Of a DNA stretch of 64,000 nt, positions 52,568 through 64,000 are shown one piece after another. Source of the stretch: Vibrio campbellii CAIM 519 = NBRC 15631 = ATCC 25920 (lineage in GTDB: Bacteria; Pseudomonadota; Gammaproteobacteria; Enterobacterales; Vibrionaceae); assembly GCF_002163755.1 (NCBI RefSeq), contig NZ_CP015863.1, forward strand, positions 2,790,001-2,854,000, read 5' to 3'. Within the stretch, counting starts at the first letter, position 1, and every line of letters starts with the position of its first letter. Position numbers and translations under genes: made by a program. Below the pieces are notes generated by a model, which saw only the letters and a list, made by a program, of their open reading frames with translations, was not told the origin of the DNA and did no database searches.

Positions 52568-53698
52568 ATGAAAAAAATTGCCTTTATTGCTACCGCACTC
52601 TTAATGGCAGGTTGTAGCCGCGAATTCGTCGAGCAAATTTACGACGTCAATTACGAGCCAACCAACCGTTTTGCCAACAACCTAGCAGAACTGCCGGGAC
52701 AGTTTGAAAAAGACACCGATGCTCTCGATGCACTGATCAGCAGCTTCTCTGGCAACATTAAAAAGCGCTGGGGCCAACGTGAAGTTAAAGTCGCAGGTAA
52801 AAGCAATTACGTAAAATACATCGATAACTACTTGAGTCGTGCAGAAGTCGACTTCCAAAAAGGTGTGATTACCATCGAAACGGTTTCTCCAACAGAGCCA
52901 CAAAAACACCTTAAGAACGCCATTATCACCACACTTTTAACGCCAGATGATCCGGCTAGTGTCGACTTGTTCTCTTCTAAAGAGATTAAATTGGAAGGCC
53001 AGCCCTTTCTTTACAATCAAGTTGTCGATCAAGACAAAAAGCCCATTCAATGGTCATGGCGCGCGAATCGCTTTGCCGATTACTTGATTGCTAATCAAGT
53101 TAAAACCAAAGATGTCGACTTTAAGAAAGCGTATTACGTGGAAATCCCAATGGTAGAAGACCACTTCTCACAGCGTAGTTACCAATACGCAGACATTGTG
53201 CGTCGTGCCTCGAAGAAATACGACATCCCTGAAGATTTGATTTATGCCATCATCAAAACCGAAAGTAGCTTTAACCCATACGCAGTAAGCTGGGCTAATG
53301 CGTATGGATTGATGCAGGTTGTGCCGAAAACAGCTGGCCGTGATGTATTCAAGCTGGTGAAGAACCGTTCTGGGCAACCAAGCCCTGAATATTTGTTTAA
53401 TCCAGAAAATAACATTGATACTGGAACGGCTTACTTTTACATCCTTAAAAACCGTTATTTGAAAGATGTACAGCACCCAACCTCGTTGGAGTACAGCATG
53501 ATTTCTGCTTACAACGGCGGAACTGGTGGTGTTTTAAACACTTTCCATCGAACTGATCGCAAACGTGCGATGCAAGATTTAAATTCTTTGCAGCCAAACC
53601 AAGTTTATTGGGCACTAACCAAGAAACACCCGAACGCAGAAGCACGTCGTTACCTAGAAAAAGTTACAAATTTCAAAAAGGAATTTAACGCAGGGTAA
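52568..53698 (+). CDS. mltC: Membrane-bound lytic murein transglycosylase C
   Basis: Outer-membrane lipoprotein that cleaves peptidoglycan glycan strands. Lipobox LMAGC with Cys16. An N-terminal DUF3393 domain and a C-terminal goose-lysozyme-like SLT domain; the catalytic Glu is Glu232 in AIIKTESSFNPYA, followed by AYGLMQVVP and SAYNGG. ATG 52568 gives 376 residues; the frame upstream has no signal peptide. Last gene of mutY-yggX-mltC. Confidence 0.96.
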   Translation: MKKIAFIATALLMAGCSREFVEQIYDVNYEPTNRFANNLAELPGQFEKDTDALDALISSFSGNIKKRWGQREVKVAGKSNYVKYIDNYLSRAEVDFQKGVITIETVSPTEPQKHLKNAIITTLLTPDDPASVDLFSSKEIKLEGQPFLYNQVVDQDKKPIQWSWRANRFADYLIANQVKTKDVDFKKAYYVEIPMVEDHFSQRSYQYADIVRRASKKYDIPEDLIYAIIKTESSFNPYAVSWANAYGLMQVVPKTAGRDVFKLVKNRSGQPSPEYLFNPENNIDTGTAYFYILKNRYLKDVQHPTSLEYSMISAYNGGTGGVLNTFHRTDRKRAMQDLNSLQPNQVYWALTKKHPNAEARRYLEKVTNFKKEFNAG

Positions 53699-53733
53699 AC
53701 TTTTTTCCGACAGTTGAATAAAAAGCGTTCGAA

Positions 53734-53770
53734 CAACCACTTTTTTGAAATTATTTAAAAAAAGTGGTTG
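53734..53770 (+). terminator. 13-bp hairpin after mltC, overlapping the tRNA promoter
   Basis: CAACCACTTTTTT and AAAAAAGTGGTTG pair perfectly around a 10-nt loop. The right arm ends in the TTG of the -35 box of the tRNA promoter. Confidence 0.65.
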
Positions 53771-53796
53771 ACGCAAAGCAGGAAAATCCGTTTAAT
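53768..53796 (+). promoter_or_regulatory. Promoter of the first tRNA array
   Basis: TTGACG, 17-bp spacer, TTTAAT, then a GC-rich discriminator AGCGCTCC as in stringently controlled stable-RNA promoters. The first tRNA begins 12 bp later. Confidence 0.78.
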
Positions 53797-53807
53797 AGCG
53801 CTCCGTT

Positions 53808-53883
53808 GCCCGGATAGCTCAGTCGGTAGAGCAGAGGATTGAAAATCCTCGTGTCGGTGGTTCGATTCCGCCTCCGGGCACCA
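53808..53883 (+). tRNA. tRNA-Phe (GAA), GCCCGGA acceptor type
   Basis: 76 nt with full cloverleaf and encoded CCA; anticodon loop TTGAAAA. Acceptor stem GCCCGGA/TCCGGGC. Confidence 0.98.
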
Positions 53884-53934
53884 CAATTTAAAATTGTTGG
53901 TGCTTAGCACGAACAGTTAAAAAGAAAACGGTAC

Positions 53935-54010
<76 letters not shown>

Positions 54011-54017
54011 TTCTTTT

Positions 54018-54093
54018 GCCTCGATAGCTCAGTCGGTAGAGCAGAGGATTGAAAATCCTCGTGTCGGTGGTTCGATTCCGCCTCGAGGCACCA
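54018..54093 (+). tRNA. tRNA-Phe (GAA), GCCTCGA acceptor variant
   Basis: Identical to the first Phe tRNA except two compensated acceptor pairs (positions 4 and 5). Confidence 0.98.
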
Positions 54094-54136
54094 TATTTGG
54101 TGCGCTTGCTTAGAGTAAGACACAAAACAGAATAGT

Positions 54137-54212
54137 TCCTCCTTAGCTCAGTTGGTAGAGCGACGGACTGTTAATCCGCAGGTCACTGGTTCAAGTCCAG
54201 TAGGAGGAGCCA
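54137..54212 (+). tRNA. tRNA-Asn (GTT)
   Basis: 76 nt, acceptor TCCTCCT/AGGAGGA, anticodon loop CTGTTAA, GCCA end. Confidence 0.98.
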
Positions 54213-54281
54213 AATTCTAGAGTTTCATGTAAATGAGATTCTAAAAAAGAAGAGTTTACTCTTCAAAAAAGAAAACGGTAC

Positions 54282-54357
<76 letters not shown>

Positions 54358-54364
54358 TTCTTTT

Positions 54365-54440
54365 GCCTCGATAGCTCAGTCGGTAGAGCAGAGGATTGAA
54401 AATCCTCGTGTCGGTGGTTCGATTCCGCCTCGAGGCACCA
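54365..54440 (+). tRNA. tRNA-Phe (GAA), GCCTCGA acceptor variant
   Basis: Identical to the copy at 54018. Confidence 0.98.
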
Positions 54441-54482
54441 TATTTGGTGCACTTGCTTAAAGCAAGACACAAACAGAATAGT

Positions 54483-54558
54483 TCCTCCTTAGCTCAGTTG
54501 GTAGAGCGACGGACTGTTAATCCGCAGGTCACTGGTTCAAGTCCAGTAGGAGGAGCCA
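54483..54558 (+). tRNA. tRNA-Asn (GTT)
   Basis: Identical to the copy at 54137; last tRNA of the first array. Confidence 0.98.
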
Positions 54559-54565
54559 ACTTTGA

Positions 54566-54593
54566 AAGCCAAGTCTTCGGACTTGGCTTTTTT
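54566..54593 (+). terminator. Terminator of the first tRNA array
   Basis: AAAGCCAAGTC-TTCG-GACTTGGCTTT followed by TTT. Confidence 0.9.
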
Positions 54594-54759
54594 CTTATCT
54601 GCAATTCTAAAATCTCCCTCTACTTTCACTTCCCTCCCTTCCTTTACTATCAATCCCCTCTCGAAACTTCGTTATAAACTCAGACACCATTGATAAAAAA
54701 CACTTATTTCACGCTAAAAATTTAATCTAAATCATAGTTTCAGCACGACCGCATAGGCG

Positions 54760-54824
54760 CTTGTATACAAGTTCAATATGATGAATTTATTATTACGCCC
54801 CCTAATAAGCTATGCATTGCATAG
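54760..54824 (+). promoter_or_regulatory. Two perfect palindromes before the chemoreceptor gene
   Basis: CTTGTATACAAG (54760-54771) and CTATGCA-T-TGCATAG (54810-54824). The first resembles GntR-family operators (TTGTATACAA core). They lie 91 and 41 bp before the start codon. Confidence 0.45.
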
Positions 54825-54850
54825 TACGTAACACGCCTTGTGAGCTAACT

Positions 54851-56476
54851 ATGAAATTAAAAACTCAAGCCTATTTATTATCTGCAATCATATTGGTTGC
54901 CCTGCTTGCTCTAACCGCGACAGGTCTATGGACACTGCGCGTAGCAAGTAATCTTGATAACAAAGCTCGAGTTACTGAGCTATTTAAGAGTGCCTACAGC
55001 ATTCTGACTGAAGTTGAACAAATGGCCGTGGAAGGCAAGATGCCAGAAGATGAAGCCAAAGCGCTGGCGACCCGCCTACTTCGTAACAATATCTACAAAG
55101 ACAACGAATACGTTTATGTTGCAGACGAGAACATGATTTTCGTGGCGGCACCGCTTGATCCGCAACTGCACGGTACCAGTTTCCACGATTTCCGCGATGG
55201 TGATGGCAACAGTGTCGGCCAATTGATTTTGGATGTACTGGGCCGTAAGACAGGTCAAATCGTTGAATACACCTGGACACAGAAACAACCAGATGGAACG
55301 GTCGAAGAAAAGCACTCTATCGCAGAGAAAACACCACATTGGAACTGGGTGGTAGGCACTGGTATCGGGTTTAATGAAGTCAATGCTCGCTTCTGGTCAA
55401 CGGCGCACTGGCAGCTGGCACTGTGTTTAGCGATTGCAGGCGCGATTCTAAGCGGCCTAATTATCTCTATCCGTAAAATGCTTAATCTACTCGGCGGCGA
55501 GCCAAATGACGTACGTGAAGCGGTTCAAGCCGTTGCTCAGGGAGATATCCAAGCCAGCTTTGAACACACAGCCCCTAAAGACAGCATCTATGGCGCAGTG
55601 CAAGAGATGAGTCAATCTCTGGCTAAGATGGTAACGAACCTAGACGAATCAATGCGCGCATTACGTTCAGAGCTATCAGCCGTAGAGTCTCGCTCTAATT
55701 CGATCGCTGATCTAACCATGTCTCAGCAGCAGTCGACGGCAATGATCGCAACAGCGATGACAGAAATGGCTTCTTCAGCTAACCATGTTGCAAGCTCGGC
55801 AAGTGACACTGCACATAACACCGATGAAGCAGACAAACAAAGCCAACACACGCAATCATTGATCCATAGTACGGTAGATAATATTCAAGGCTTGGCTACT
55901 CAGCTAAATACGGCCAGCAAAGCGGTTGCGGATCTTGACCAAGATGTAAATAGCATCGTGAAAGTTCTCGACGTAATCGGCGATATTGCTGAGCAAACTA
56001 ACCTACTGGCGTTGAATGCCGCCATTGAAGCAGCTCGTGCAGGTGAACAAGGTCGAGGCTTTGCGGTAGTAGCAGATGAGGTGCGAAACCTAGCAGGACG
56101 CACACAAGACAGCACAAAAGAGATTCAACAGATGATCTCTAACCTTCAAGAAGGTTCGCGCAATGCTATCCATACAATGGAAATCTGTGCCGAAACCAGT
56201 GAAAGCACGGTAACTGAGTCTATGAACGCCTCAGAAGCGCTACAACAAATAGTTACAGCTCTAGAGTCTATTACAGCCATGAGTCAACAAATTGCTACGG
56301 CTGCAGCGGAACAAACGCAAGTGAGTGATGACATTGCACACCGCATTAACCTGATTGAAGAAAGTGGTAGTCAGCTAAATGCGGTAGTAACAGAGAGTCA
56401 ATCAAGCACGCAAACATTGGCATCTTTAGCGGATGAACTTGAAGGTTGGGTGAACAAGTTCTCAGTAAAGCACTAG
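54851..56476 (+). CDS. Methyl-accepting chemotaxis protein with single Cache domain
   Basis: Transmembrane chemoreceptor of 541 residues. TM1 is at about 5-28. The periplasmic sCache-type domain covers about 35-185 (NEYVYVADENMIFVAAP, then KTPHWNWVVGTGI), TM2 is near 190-212, and a HAMP-like linker follows. The signalling tip with EQTNLLALNAAIEAARAGEQ lies near 380-410. No CheR-tether pentapeptide at the C-terminus. sCache receptors often sense small carboxylates; the ligand is unknown. ATG 54851 is chosen since the TM1 follows directly. The gene interrupts two tRNA arrays. Confidence 0.92.
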   Translation: MKLKTQAYLLSAIILVALLALTATGLWTLRVASNLDNKARVTELFKSAYSILTEVEQMAVEGKMPEDEAKALATRLLRNNIYKDNEYVYVADENMIFVAAPLDPQLHGTSFHDFRDGDGNSVGQLILDVLGRKTGQIVEYTWTQKQPDGTVEEKHSIAEKTPHWNWVVGTGIGFNEVNARFWSTAHWQLALCLAIAGAILSGLIISIRKMLNLLGGEPNDVREAVQAVAQGDIQASFEHTAPKDSIYGAVQEMSQSLAKMVTNLDESMRALRSELSAVESRSNSIADLTMSQQQSTAMIATAMTEMASSANHVASSASDTAHNTDEADKQSQHTQSLIHSTVDNIQGLATQLNTASKAVADLDQDVNSIVKVLDVIGDIAEQTNLLALNAAIEAARAGEQGRGFAVVADEVRNLAGRTQDSTKEIQQMISNLQEGSRNAIHTMEICAETSESTVTESMNASEALQQIVTALESITAMSQQIATAAAEQTQVSDDIAHRINLIEESGSQLNAVVTESQSSTQTLASLADELEGWVNKFSVKH

Positions 56477-56496
56477 TTTAAAGTCAATTGTTCAAT

Positions 56497-56525
56497 AAAA
56501 AGCACGTTTTCAGACGTGCTTTTTT
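56497..56525 (+). terminator. Chemoreceptor gene terminator
   Basis: AAAAGCACGT-TTTCAG-ACGTGCTTTT followed by T. Confidence 0.88.
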
Positions 56526-56670
56526 GTTTTTATCGCCTTTATTCTGAAGGTGAGCGCCCTATCATTATTAAAACAGCGCTTAAAACATGGCGCATTGCTG
56601 CTCAAAATGCATAAAAACAGCCCACTCCGAGCACAAATTCATCAAACGATATTTTATTTTAATTTTATTG

Positions 56671-56699
56671 TTGACCTGAAAGCCGAAAAGCCTTTTAAT
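56671..56699 (+). promoter_or_regulatory. Promoter of the second tRNA array
   Basis: TTGACC, 17-bp spacer, TTTAAT, closely resembling the promoter of the first array; the first tRNA starts 11 bp later. Confidence 0.75.
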
Positions 56700-56709
56700 A
56701 CACCTCGTC

Positions 56710-56785
56710 GCCCGGATAGCTCAGTCGGTAGAGCAGAGGATTGAAAATCCTCGTGTCGGTGGTTCGATTCCGCCTCCGGGCACCA
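56710..56785 (+). tRNA. tRNA-Phe (GAA), GCCCGGA acceptor type
   Basis: Identical to the copy at 53808. The following spacer is also homologous. Confidence 0.98.
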
Positions 56786-56836
56786 CAATTTAAAATTGTT
56801 GGTGTCTAACACGAACAATAGAAAGAATAACGGTAC

Positions 56837-56912
<76 letters not shown>

Positions 56913-56933
56913 TTTATTCTTAAACAAGATAAT

Positions 56934-57009
56934 TCCTCCTTAGCTCAGTTGGTAGAGCGACGGACTGTTAATCCGCAGGTCACTGGTTCAAGTCCAGTAG
57001 GAGGAGCCA
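56934..57009 (+). tRNA. tRNA-Asn (GTT)
   Basis: Identical to the other Asn copies. Confidence 0.98.
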
Positions 57010-57049
57010 TATTTCTGTTAGTAAGTCGATTACTTATTAACGAAAATGT

Positions 57050-57125
<76 letters not shown>

Positions 57126-57146
57126 TTTATTCTTAAACAAGATAAT

Positions 57147-57222
57147 TCCTCCTTAGCTCAGTTGGTAGAGCGACGGACTGTTAATCCGCAGGTCACTGGT
57201 TCAAGTCCAGTAGGAGGAGCCA
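57147..57222 (+). tRNA. tRNA-Asn (GTT)
   Basis: Identical copy, last tRNA of the second array. Confidence 0.98.
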
Positions 57223-57233
57223 AATTAGAAGAA

Positions 57234-57258
57234 GCCGCATCACTTGATGCGGTTTTTT
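57234..57258 (+). terminator. Terminator of the second tRNA array
   Basis: CCGCATC-ACTT-GATGCGG followed by seven T. Confidence 0.9.
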
Positions 57259-57312
57259 TGCATCTGAAGAAAACTCGCAGCTCCCCTCTTCATCCCACTT
57301 TATCTCAATAAA

Positions 57313-57345
57313 CAAAAAAGCCAGGTGATATACCTAGCTTTCTCT
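57313..57345 (-). terminator. Terminator of the aldehyde dehydrogenase gene
   Basis: AGCTAGGT-ATATC-ACCTGGCT (one G-U) followed by TTTTTT on the minus strand. Confidence 0.7.
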
Positions 57346-57369
57346 TTTGTATCGTCTCTAGACAGAAGG

Positions 57370-58806
57370 CTAGCTCAAACCACCAAGGCAGATGTACTTC
57401 GTCTCTAGATACTCATCCATGCCTTGTTTAGCCCCTTCACGACCAATGCCTGATTCTTTGATCCCACCAAAGGGGGCCACTTCCGTAGAGATAATTCCTT
57501 CATTTACCCCCACCATGCCATATTCCAAACCTTCACTAAATTTGATGATGCGCTTCAAGCTGTCGGTGTAGAAGTAACAAGCTAAACCATATTCTGTGTC
57601 GTTCGCCATCGAGAGCACTTGTTCATCGGCATCAAAACTAATAACTGGCAGAACTGGGCCAAACAGCTCTTGTTGCACGATCGCCATGCCCTGTTCCACA
57701 TTATCTAAGATAACAGGCTCCATAAAGCGCCCAGAGCATTTTTGAGGCTGGTTAAGCATCGTTGCTCCTTCTTGTACTGCCTGATCGATCACTGCCTCTA
57801 GACGATGCTTAGAAGCCATTGTGATCACAGGACCAAGGGTTGTATTTTCCTCAAGACCATTGCCGACCGTTAGGCTTCCCACTTTATCAAGAAGCTTAGT
57901 TAAGAACGCCTCTTTCACGCTCTGATGCACATACAAGCGGTTGGTACACACACAGGTTTGTCCGGCATTACGAAACTTAGACGCAATCAAGCCATTCGCT
58001 GCTGCTTCTAAATCTGCATCGTCAAAAACAATAAAAGGTGCGTTACCACCCAATTCCATAGAAGCGGCTTTAACCGTATCACTTGCCTGCTTCATTAAGA
58101 TCTTACCGACACGTGTAGAACCAGTGAAAGAGATCTTCTTAATACGAGGATCGGTACTCAAAACGACACCAAACTCTGCAGCCTGTTCAGAAACAACAGT
58201 AGACAATAGAGCTTTAGGGATACCAGCCTGGTGAGCAAGCTCCACCACAGCCAGCGCAGTTAAAGGTGTTAATTCAGAAGGCTTAATGATCATCCCACAC
58301 CCCGCAGACAAAGCAGGCGCCGCTTTTCGTGTGATCATTGCAATAGGGAAGTTCCATGGCGTAATCGCCGCACACACGCCGACAGGCTGTTTGATGGTAG
58401 AGAGACGTCTATCTACCGAAGGAGCAGGAATAACCTCACCATAGGCACGCTTAGCCTCTTCTGCGAACCATTCAACAAAAGATGCGCCGTATGCGACTTC
58501 TCCACGGCTTTCAGTAAGAGGTTTACCTTGTTCTAAAGTAATGATGTTCGCGATGTCTTCCGTATGCTCTACAAGCAATTGGAACCACTTTTTCAAGGAA
58601 GCGGAGCGTGCTTTAGCGCTGAGTTTTGCCCAGTCGAGCTGAGCCGATTTACACGCTTCTATTTGCACGTCTAACTCATCCAAAGAGCTAGGCTTTAAGC
58701 GAATCAGTTCTTGCTCAGTCGCAGGATTAATAACGGCAATCCCATCTTGAGAAGACAGGCTTTCGAATAAGACTCTTAGCGTTTCACTTTTTATCTGCTG
58801 CATCAC
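57370..58806 (-). CDS. gabD: NAD(P)-dependent aldehyde dehydrogenase, succinate-semialdehyde type
   Basis: Aldehyde dehydrogenase of 478 residues, closest by eye to succinate-semialdehyde dehydrogenase GabD (GABA degradation). Cofactor-site TPWNFPIAMITRKAAPALSAG, catalytic Glu in SMELGGNAPF, catalytic Cys in NAGQTCVCTNRLYV (the TCVCxNR form is typical of SSADH), and C-terminal PFGGIKESGIGREG. No gabT or gabP is adjacent, so the substrate is tentative; glutarate-semialdehyde is possible. It is isolated between a tRNA array and an rRNA operon. Confidence 0.8.
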   Translation of the reverse strand: MMQQIKSETLRVLFESLSSQDGIAVINPATEQELIRLKPSSLDELDVQIEACKSAQLDWAKLSAKARSASLKKWFQLLVEHTEDIANIITLEQGKPLTESRGEVAYGASFVEWFAEEAKRAYGEVIPAPSVDRRLSTIKQPVGVCAAITPWNFPIAMITRKAAPALSAGCGMIIKPSELTPLTALAVVELAHQAGIPKALLSTVVSEQAAEFGVVLSTDPRIKKISFTGSTRVGKILMKQASDTVKAASMELGGNAPFIVFDDADLEAAANGLIASKFRNAGQTCVCTNRLYVHQSVKEAFLTKLLDKVGSLTVGNGLEENTTLGPVITMASKHRLEAVIDQAVQEGATMLNQPQKCSGRFMEPVILDNVEQGMAIVQQELFGPVLPVISFDADEQVLSMANDTEYGLACYFYTDSLKRIIKFSEGLEYGMVGVNEGIISTEVAPFGGIKESGIGREGAKQGMDEYLETKYICLGGLS

Positions 58807-59151
58807 TAGGTTGTACTCCCATAAGAACCTTTACTAGGTTAATCCTTCTGACAAATAAGAGTAAAGCAAACAAAGTTTTCTTCAGCGTAAATATGAGAAG
58901 TTATGACCCAGTTGGGTTAACTGGTGACGCCGATAAGAGAACGCCAACTGAGATAGCTACTATTGAAGAAGGTAACCAAAATGACGGAGTAGCTGTTCAA
59001 AAGGCTGGAATGCGTATACAGAGCCTTATCTGAATAAATGGTTAAGCTTGTAGACTACAGACAAAGCCTTGTGAGACTTAATTTCCAACAAGAGAAAATC
59101 ATGTTCTCTAAAACGACAAAACCCAGTCCGGAGACTGGGTTTCTAAATAAG
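58807..59151. other. Region between the aldehyde dehydrogenase and the rRNA operon
   Basis: No gene seen. A hairpin CCAGTT-GGGTT-AACTGG lies at 58908-58924. The outer rRNA terminator lies at 59119-59143. Confidence 0.5.
59119..59143 (-). terminator. Outer terminator of the rRNA operon
   Basis: AAACCCAGTC-CGGA-GACTGGGTTT; T-rich on the minus strand. Confidence 0.8.
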
Positions 59152-59215
59152 TGGCGGAGCGGCTGGGCTTGCACGCAATTGGACTCGCACACGAGCGGGA
59201 CTCGTTGGCCGTAGA
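59152..59215 (-). pseudogene. Decayed tRNA-Asp 3' end
   Basis: On the minus strand this ends CCGCTCCGCCA, as the intact tRNA-Asp does, and the 17 bases around that end recur exactly at 59271-59287. The rest has lost the cloverleaf. It lies between the two terminators. Confidence 0.55.
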
Positions 59216-59236
59216 CCAAAATAATAGCGCAAACGA

Positions 59237-59266
59237 AAAAGCCCTAGCATTTCTGCTAGGGCTTTG
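59237..59266 (-). terminator. Inner terminator after tRNA-Asp
   Basis: AAAAGCCCTAGCA-TTTC-TGCTAGGGCTTT; T-run on the minus strand. Confidence 0.85.
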
Positions 59267-59276
59267 TCTGAATAAG

Positions 59277-59353
59277 TGGCGGAGCGGACGGGACTCGAAC
59301 CCGCGACCCCCGGCGTGACAGGCCGGTATTCTAACCAACTGAACTACCGCTCC
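59277..59353 (-). tRNA. tRNA-Asp (GTC)
   Basis: 77 nt, acceptor GGAGCGG/CCGCTCC, anticodon GTC in CTGTCAC, CCA encoded. Last gene of the rRNA operon. Confidence 0.98.
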
Positions 59354-59385
59354 GCACTGGTTAGACTCTGGAGTCTAAATAAGAA

Positions 59386-59503
59386 CCTGGCGATGTTCTA
59401 CTCTCACATGGGGAAGCCCCACACTACCATCGACGCTACTTCGTTTCACTTCTGAGTTCGGAATGGAAGTCAGGTGGGTCCAAAGCGCTATGGTCGCCAA
59501 GCA
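59386..59503 (-). rRNA. rrf: 5S rRNA, distal copy
   Basis: Matches the conserved 5S core (GGTGGGACC-type loop, CCCCATGTGAGAGTAG). It differs from the proximal copy at several positions. Ends estimated. Confidence 0.95.
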
Positions 59504-59558
59504 AAATTCTTTACGTTTTGTTTTAAGCTTTAACTTAAAGCGTAAAACAAACAGTAAA

Positions 59559-59634
<76 letters not shown>

Positions 59635-59735
59635 ACATTATCTGTGTCCTTGAGGACTAAAAAAGCCCGCTTTTTCAAACGGGCTCTCTTAACTTTTGTC
59701 TTCACCTTCTTAGAAAGGTAAAAACTAAATTTAAA

Positions 59736-59854
59736 GCCTGGCGATGTCCTACTCTCACATGGGGAAGCCCCACACTACCATCGGCGCTAATTCGTTTCAC
59801 TTCTGAGTTCGGAATGGAAGTCAGGTGGGTCCAAATCGCTATGGTCGCCAAGCA
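59736..59854 (-). rRNA. rrf: 5S rRNA, proximal copy
   Basis: Standard 5S following 23S; carries CATCGGCGCTAATTCG where the distal copy reads CATCGACGCTACTTCG. Confidence 0.96.
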
Positions 59855-59945
59855 AATTCTTTAATTCGGAAAGCTGATTTTAAGTTCTATTTATACACAT
59901 TCAATTCGTTCTTGCTTTGAGTCCATCAAAACCCCTTGGGTGTTG

Positions 59946-62836
<2,891 letters not shown>

Positions 62837-63131
62837 ATACAACCCGAAGGAGTTTCGAATTGAAGTTAAACAACCAAAGTTGCTATCTCATTATTTGAAT
62901 GAGCGAGATAGCTTTCGATTTTGCCGGACTCAAATATGTTTCGTTTTACTTAAACAGTAAAACAAAACCCAAGAACACTTGAATGTGTTGTTTGGAGTAT
63001 TCAATTAAGAATACTTTGAGAACTTTACAAACAAACTTAAAAGTTTGTTTTGTCAGCTTTCCAAATTGTTAAAGAGCTAGATTTTCTAATGAAAACCATT
63101 TTTAAAAGCACTCATCGAATGCGCTTAAAGA
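62837..63131 (-). other. Spacer between tRNA-Ala and 23S
   Basis: 295 bp of spacer RNA, AT-rich. The part near 62872-62915 (GCTATCTC and GAGATAGC) forms the inverted repeat of the RNase III/box A processing region. No gene. Confidence 0.6.
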
Positions 63132-63207
63132 TGGTGGAGCTAAGCAGGATCGAACTGCTGACCTCCTGCGTGCAAGGCAGGCGCTCTCCCAGCTGAGCTA
63201 TAGCCCC
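63132..63207 (-). tRNA. tRNA-Ala (TGC)
   Basis: 76 nt, acceptor GGGGCTA/TAGCTCC, anticodon TGC in CTTGCAC, CCA encoded. 16S-23S spacer tRNA. Confidence 0.98.
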
Positions 63208-63250
63208 ATCAAGGTGTCGATACTGTATGCCAATTCCTTGGGAAGGGAAT

Positions 63251-63327
63251 TGGTGGGTCTGAGTGGACTCGAACCACCGACCTCTCGCTTATCAGGCGAA
63301 CGCTCTAACCACCTGAGCTACAGACCC
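63251..63327 (-). tRNA. tRNA-Ile (GAT)
   Basis: 77 nt, acceptor GGGTCTG/pairing AGACCC end, anticodon GAT in CTGATAA, CCA encoded. 16S-23S spacer tRNA. Confidence 0.98.
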
Positions 63328-63394
63328 AGTATCGTCTCTTTTTCGTATAAACCGTATCAATCTGTGTGGACACTCATCGTGAGTAATCATCGTG

Positions 63395-64000
<606 letters not shown>

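Noticed and set aside
57370..59353. Genomic island between the tRNA array and the rRNA operon
   Set aside because: Only a single dehydrogenase gene, no integrase and no direct repeats of a tRNA end around it, apart from the Asp scar; insufficient for an island.

Overview
The window is ordinary chromosomal backbone of a Vibrio species. A Harveyi-clade relative (V. parahaemolyticus, V. alginolyticus, V. harveyi) is most likely, judged from gene order, protein sequences and the rrn/tRNA organisation; no database search was possible. Almost every gene is a recognisable gammaproteobacterial housekeeping gene. The order closely follows the E. coli 55-67 min regions, with Vibrio-type additions (varS, pilU, proC, glsA, a TRM11-like methyltransferase, YbaK-domain proteins, DUF2189 and DUF4426 genes).

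Layout. 1-1.5 kb: 3' part of the hybrid sensor kinase VarS/BarA. 1.6-8.0 kb (minus): acpS-pdxJ-recO and, beyond a terminator, era-rnc-lepB-lepA. 8.1-10.8 kb (minus): the envelope-stress operon rpoE-rseA-rseB-rseC with a candidate sigma-E autoregulatory promoter. 11.4-15.3 kb: nadB (plus), sdhE-ygfX (minus), ygfZ and a YbaK-domain gene (plus). 15.3-16.0 kb: a gene-poor stretch with a candidate structured small RNA and a nested palindrome. 16.3-19.3 kb (minus): ygfB-ubiH-ubiI. 19.5-22.9 kb (plus): zapA, 6S RNA, fau, rpiA, serA. 22.9-27 kb: yggE, argP/argO, a second YbaK-domain gene, mscS. 27.4-33.5 kb (minus): fbaA, pgk, epd, tkt. 33.9-40.5 kb (plus): metK behind MetJ boxes, a DUF2189 membrane protein, sprT, endA, rsmE, gshB, yqgE, yqgF. 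40.6-42.9 kb: a 162-bp inverted-repeat element abutting pilU, then pilT (minus). 43-47.9 kb (plus): yggS-proC-yggT-yggU, a DUF4426 gene, rdgB, hemW. 48.1-50.9 kb (minus): glsA, the TRM11-like methyltransferase, trmB. 51.1-53.7 kb (plus): mutY-yggX-mltC. 53.8-57.2 kb: two Phe/Thr/Asn tRNA arrays (12 tRNAs) flanking a chemoreceptor gene. 57.4-58.8 kb: a succinate-semialdehyde-type dehydrogenase (minus). 59.2-64 kb: an rRNA operon read on the minus strand in the order 16S (partial)-Ile-Ala-23S-5S-Thr-5S-Asp, followed by a decayed tRNA-Asp end.

How the genes work together. Central carbon metabolism (fbaA, pgk, epd, tkt, rpiA) sits beside serine, SAM and glutathione synthesis (serA, metK, gshB). 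PurR-like palindromes lie in front of rpiA, serA and fbaA and between tkt and metK, with MetJ boxes before metK, which suggests shared regulation of this block. No CRISPR, phage, insertion sequence, toxin-antitoxin or defence system is visible. The unexplained signals are non-coding: a predicted ~138-nt structured RNA at 15451-15588, a three-tier palindrome at 15620-15686, a long hairpin before yqgE, a MITE-like element next to pilU, and an inverted pair between hemW and glsA.
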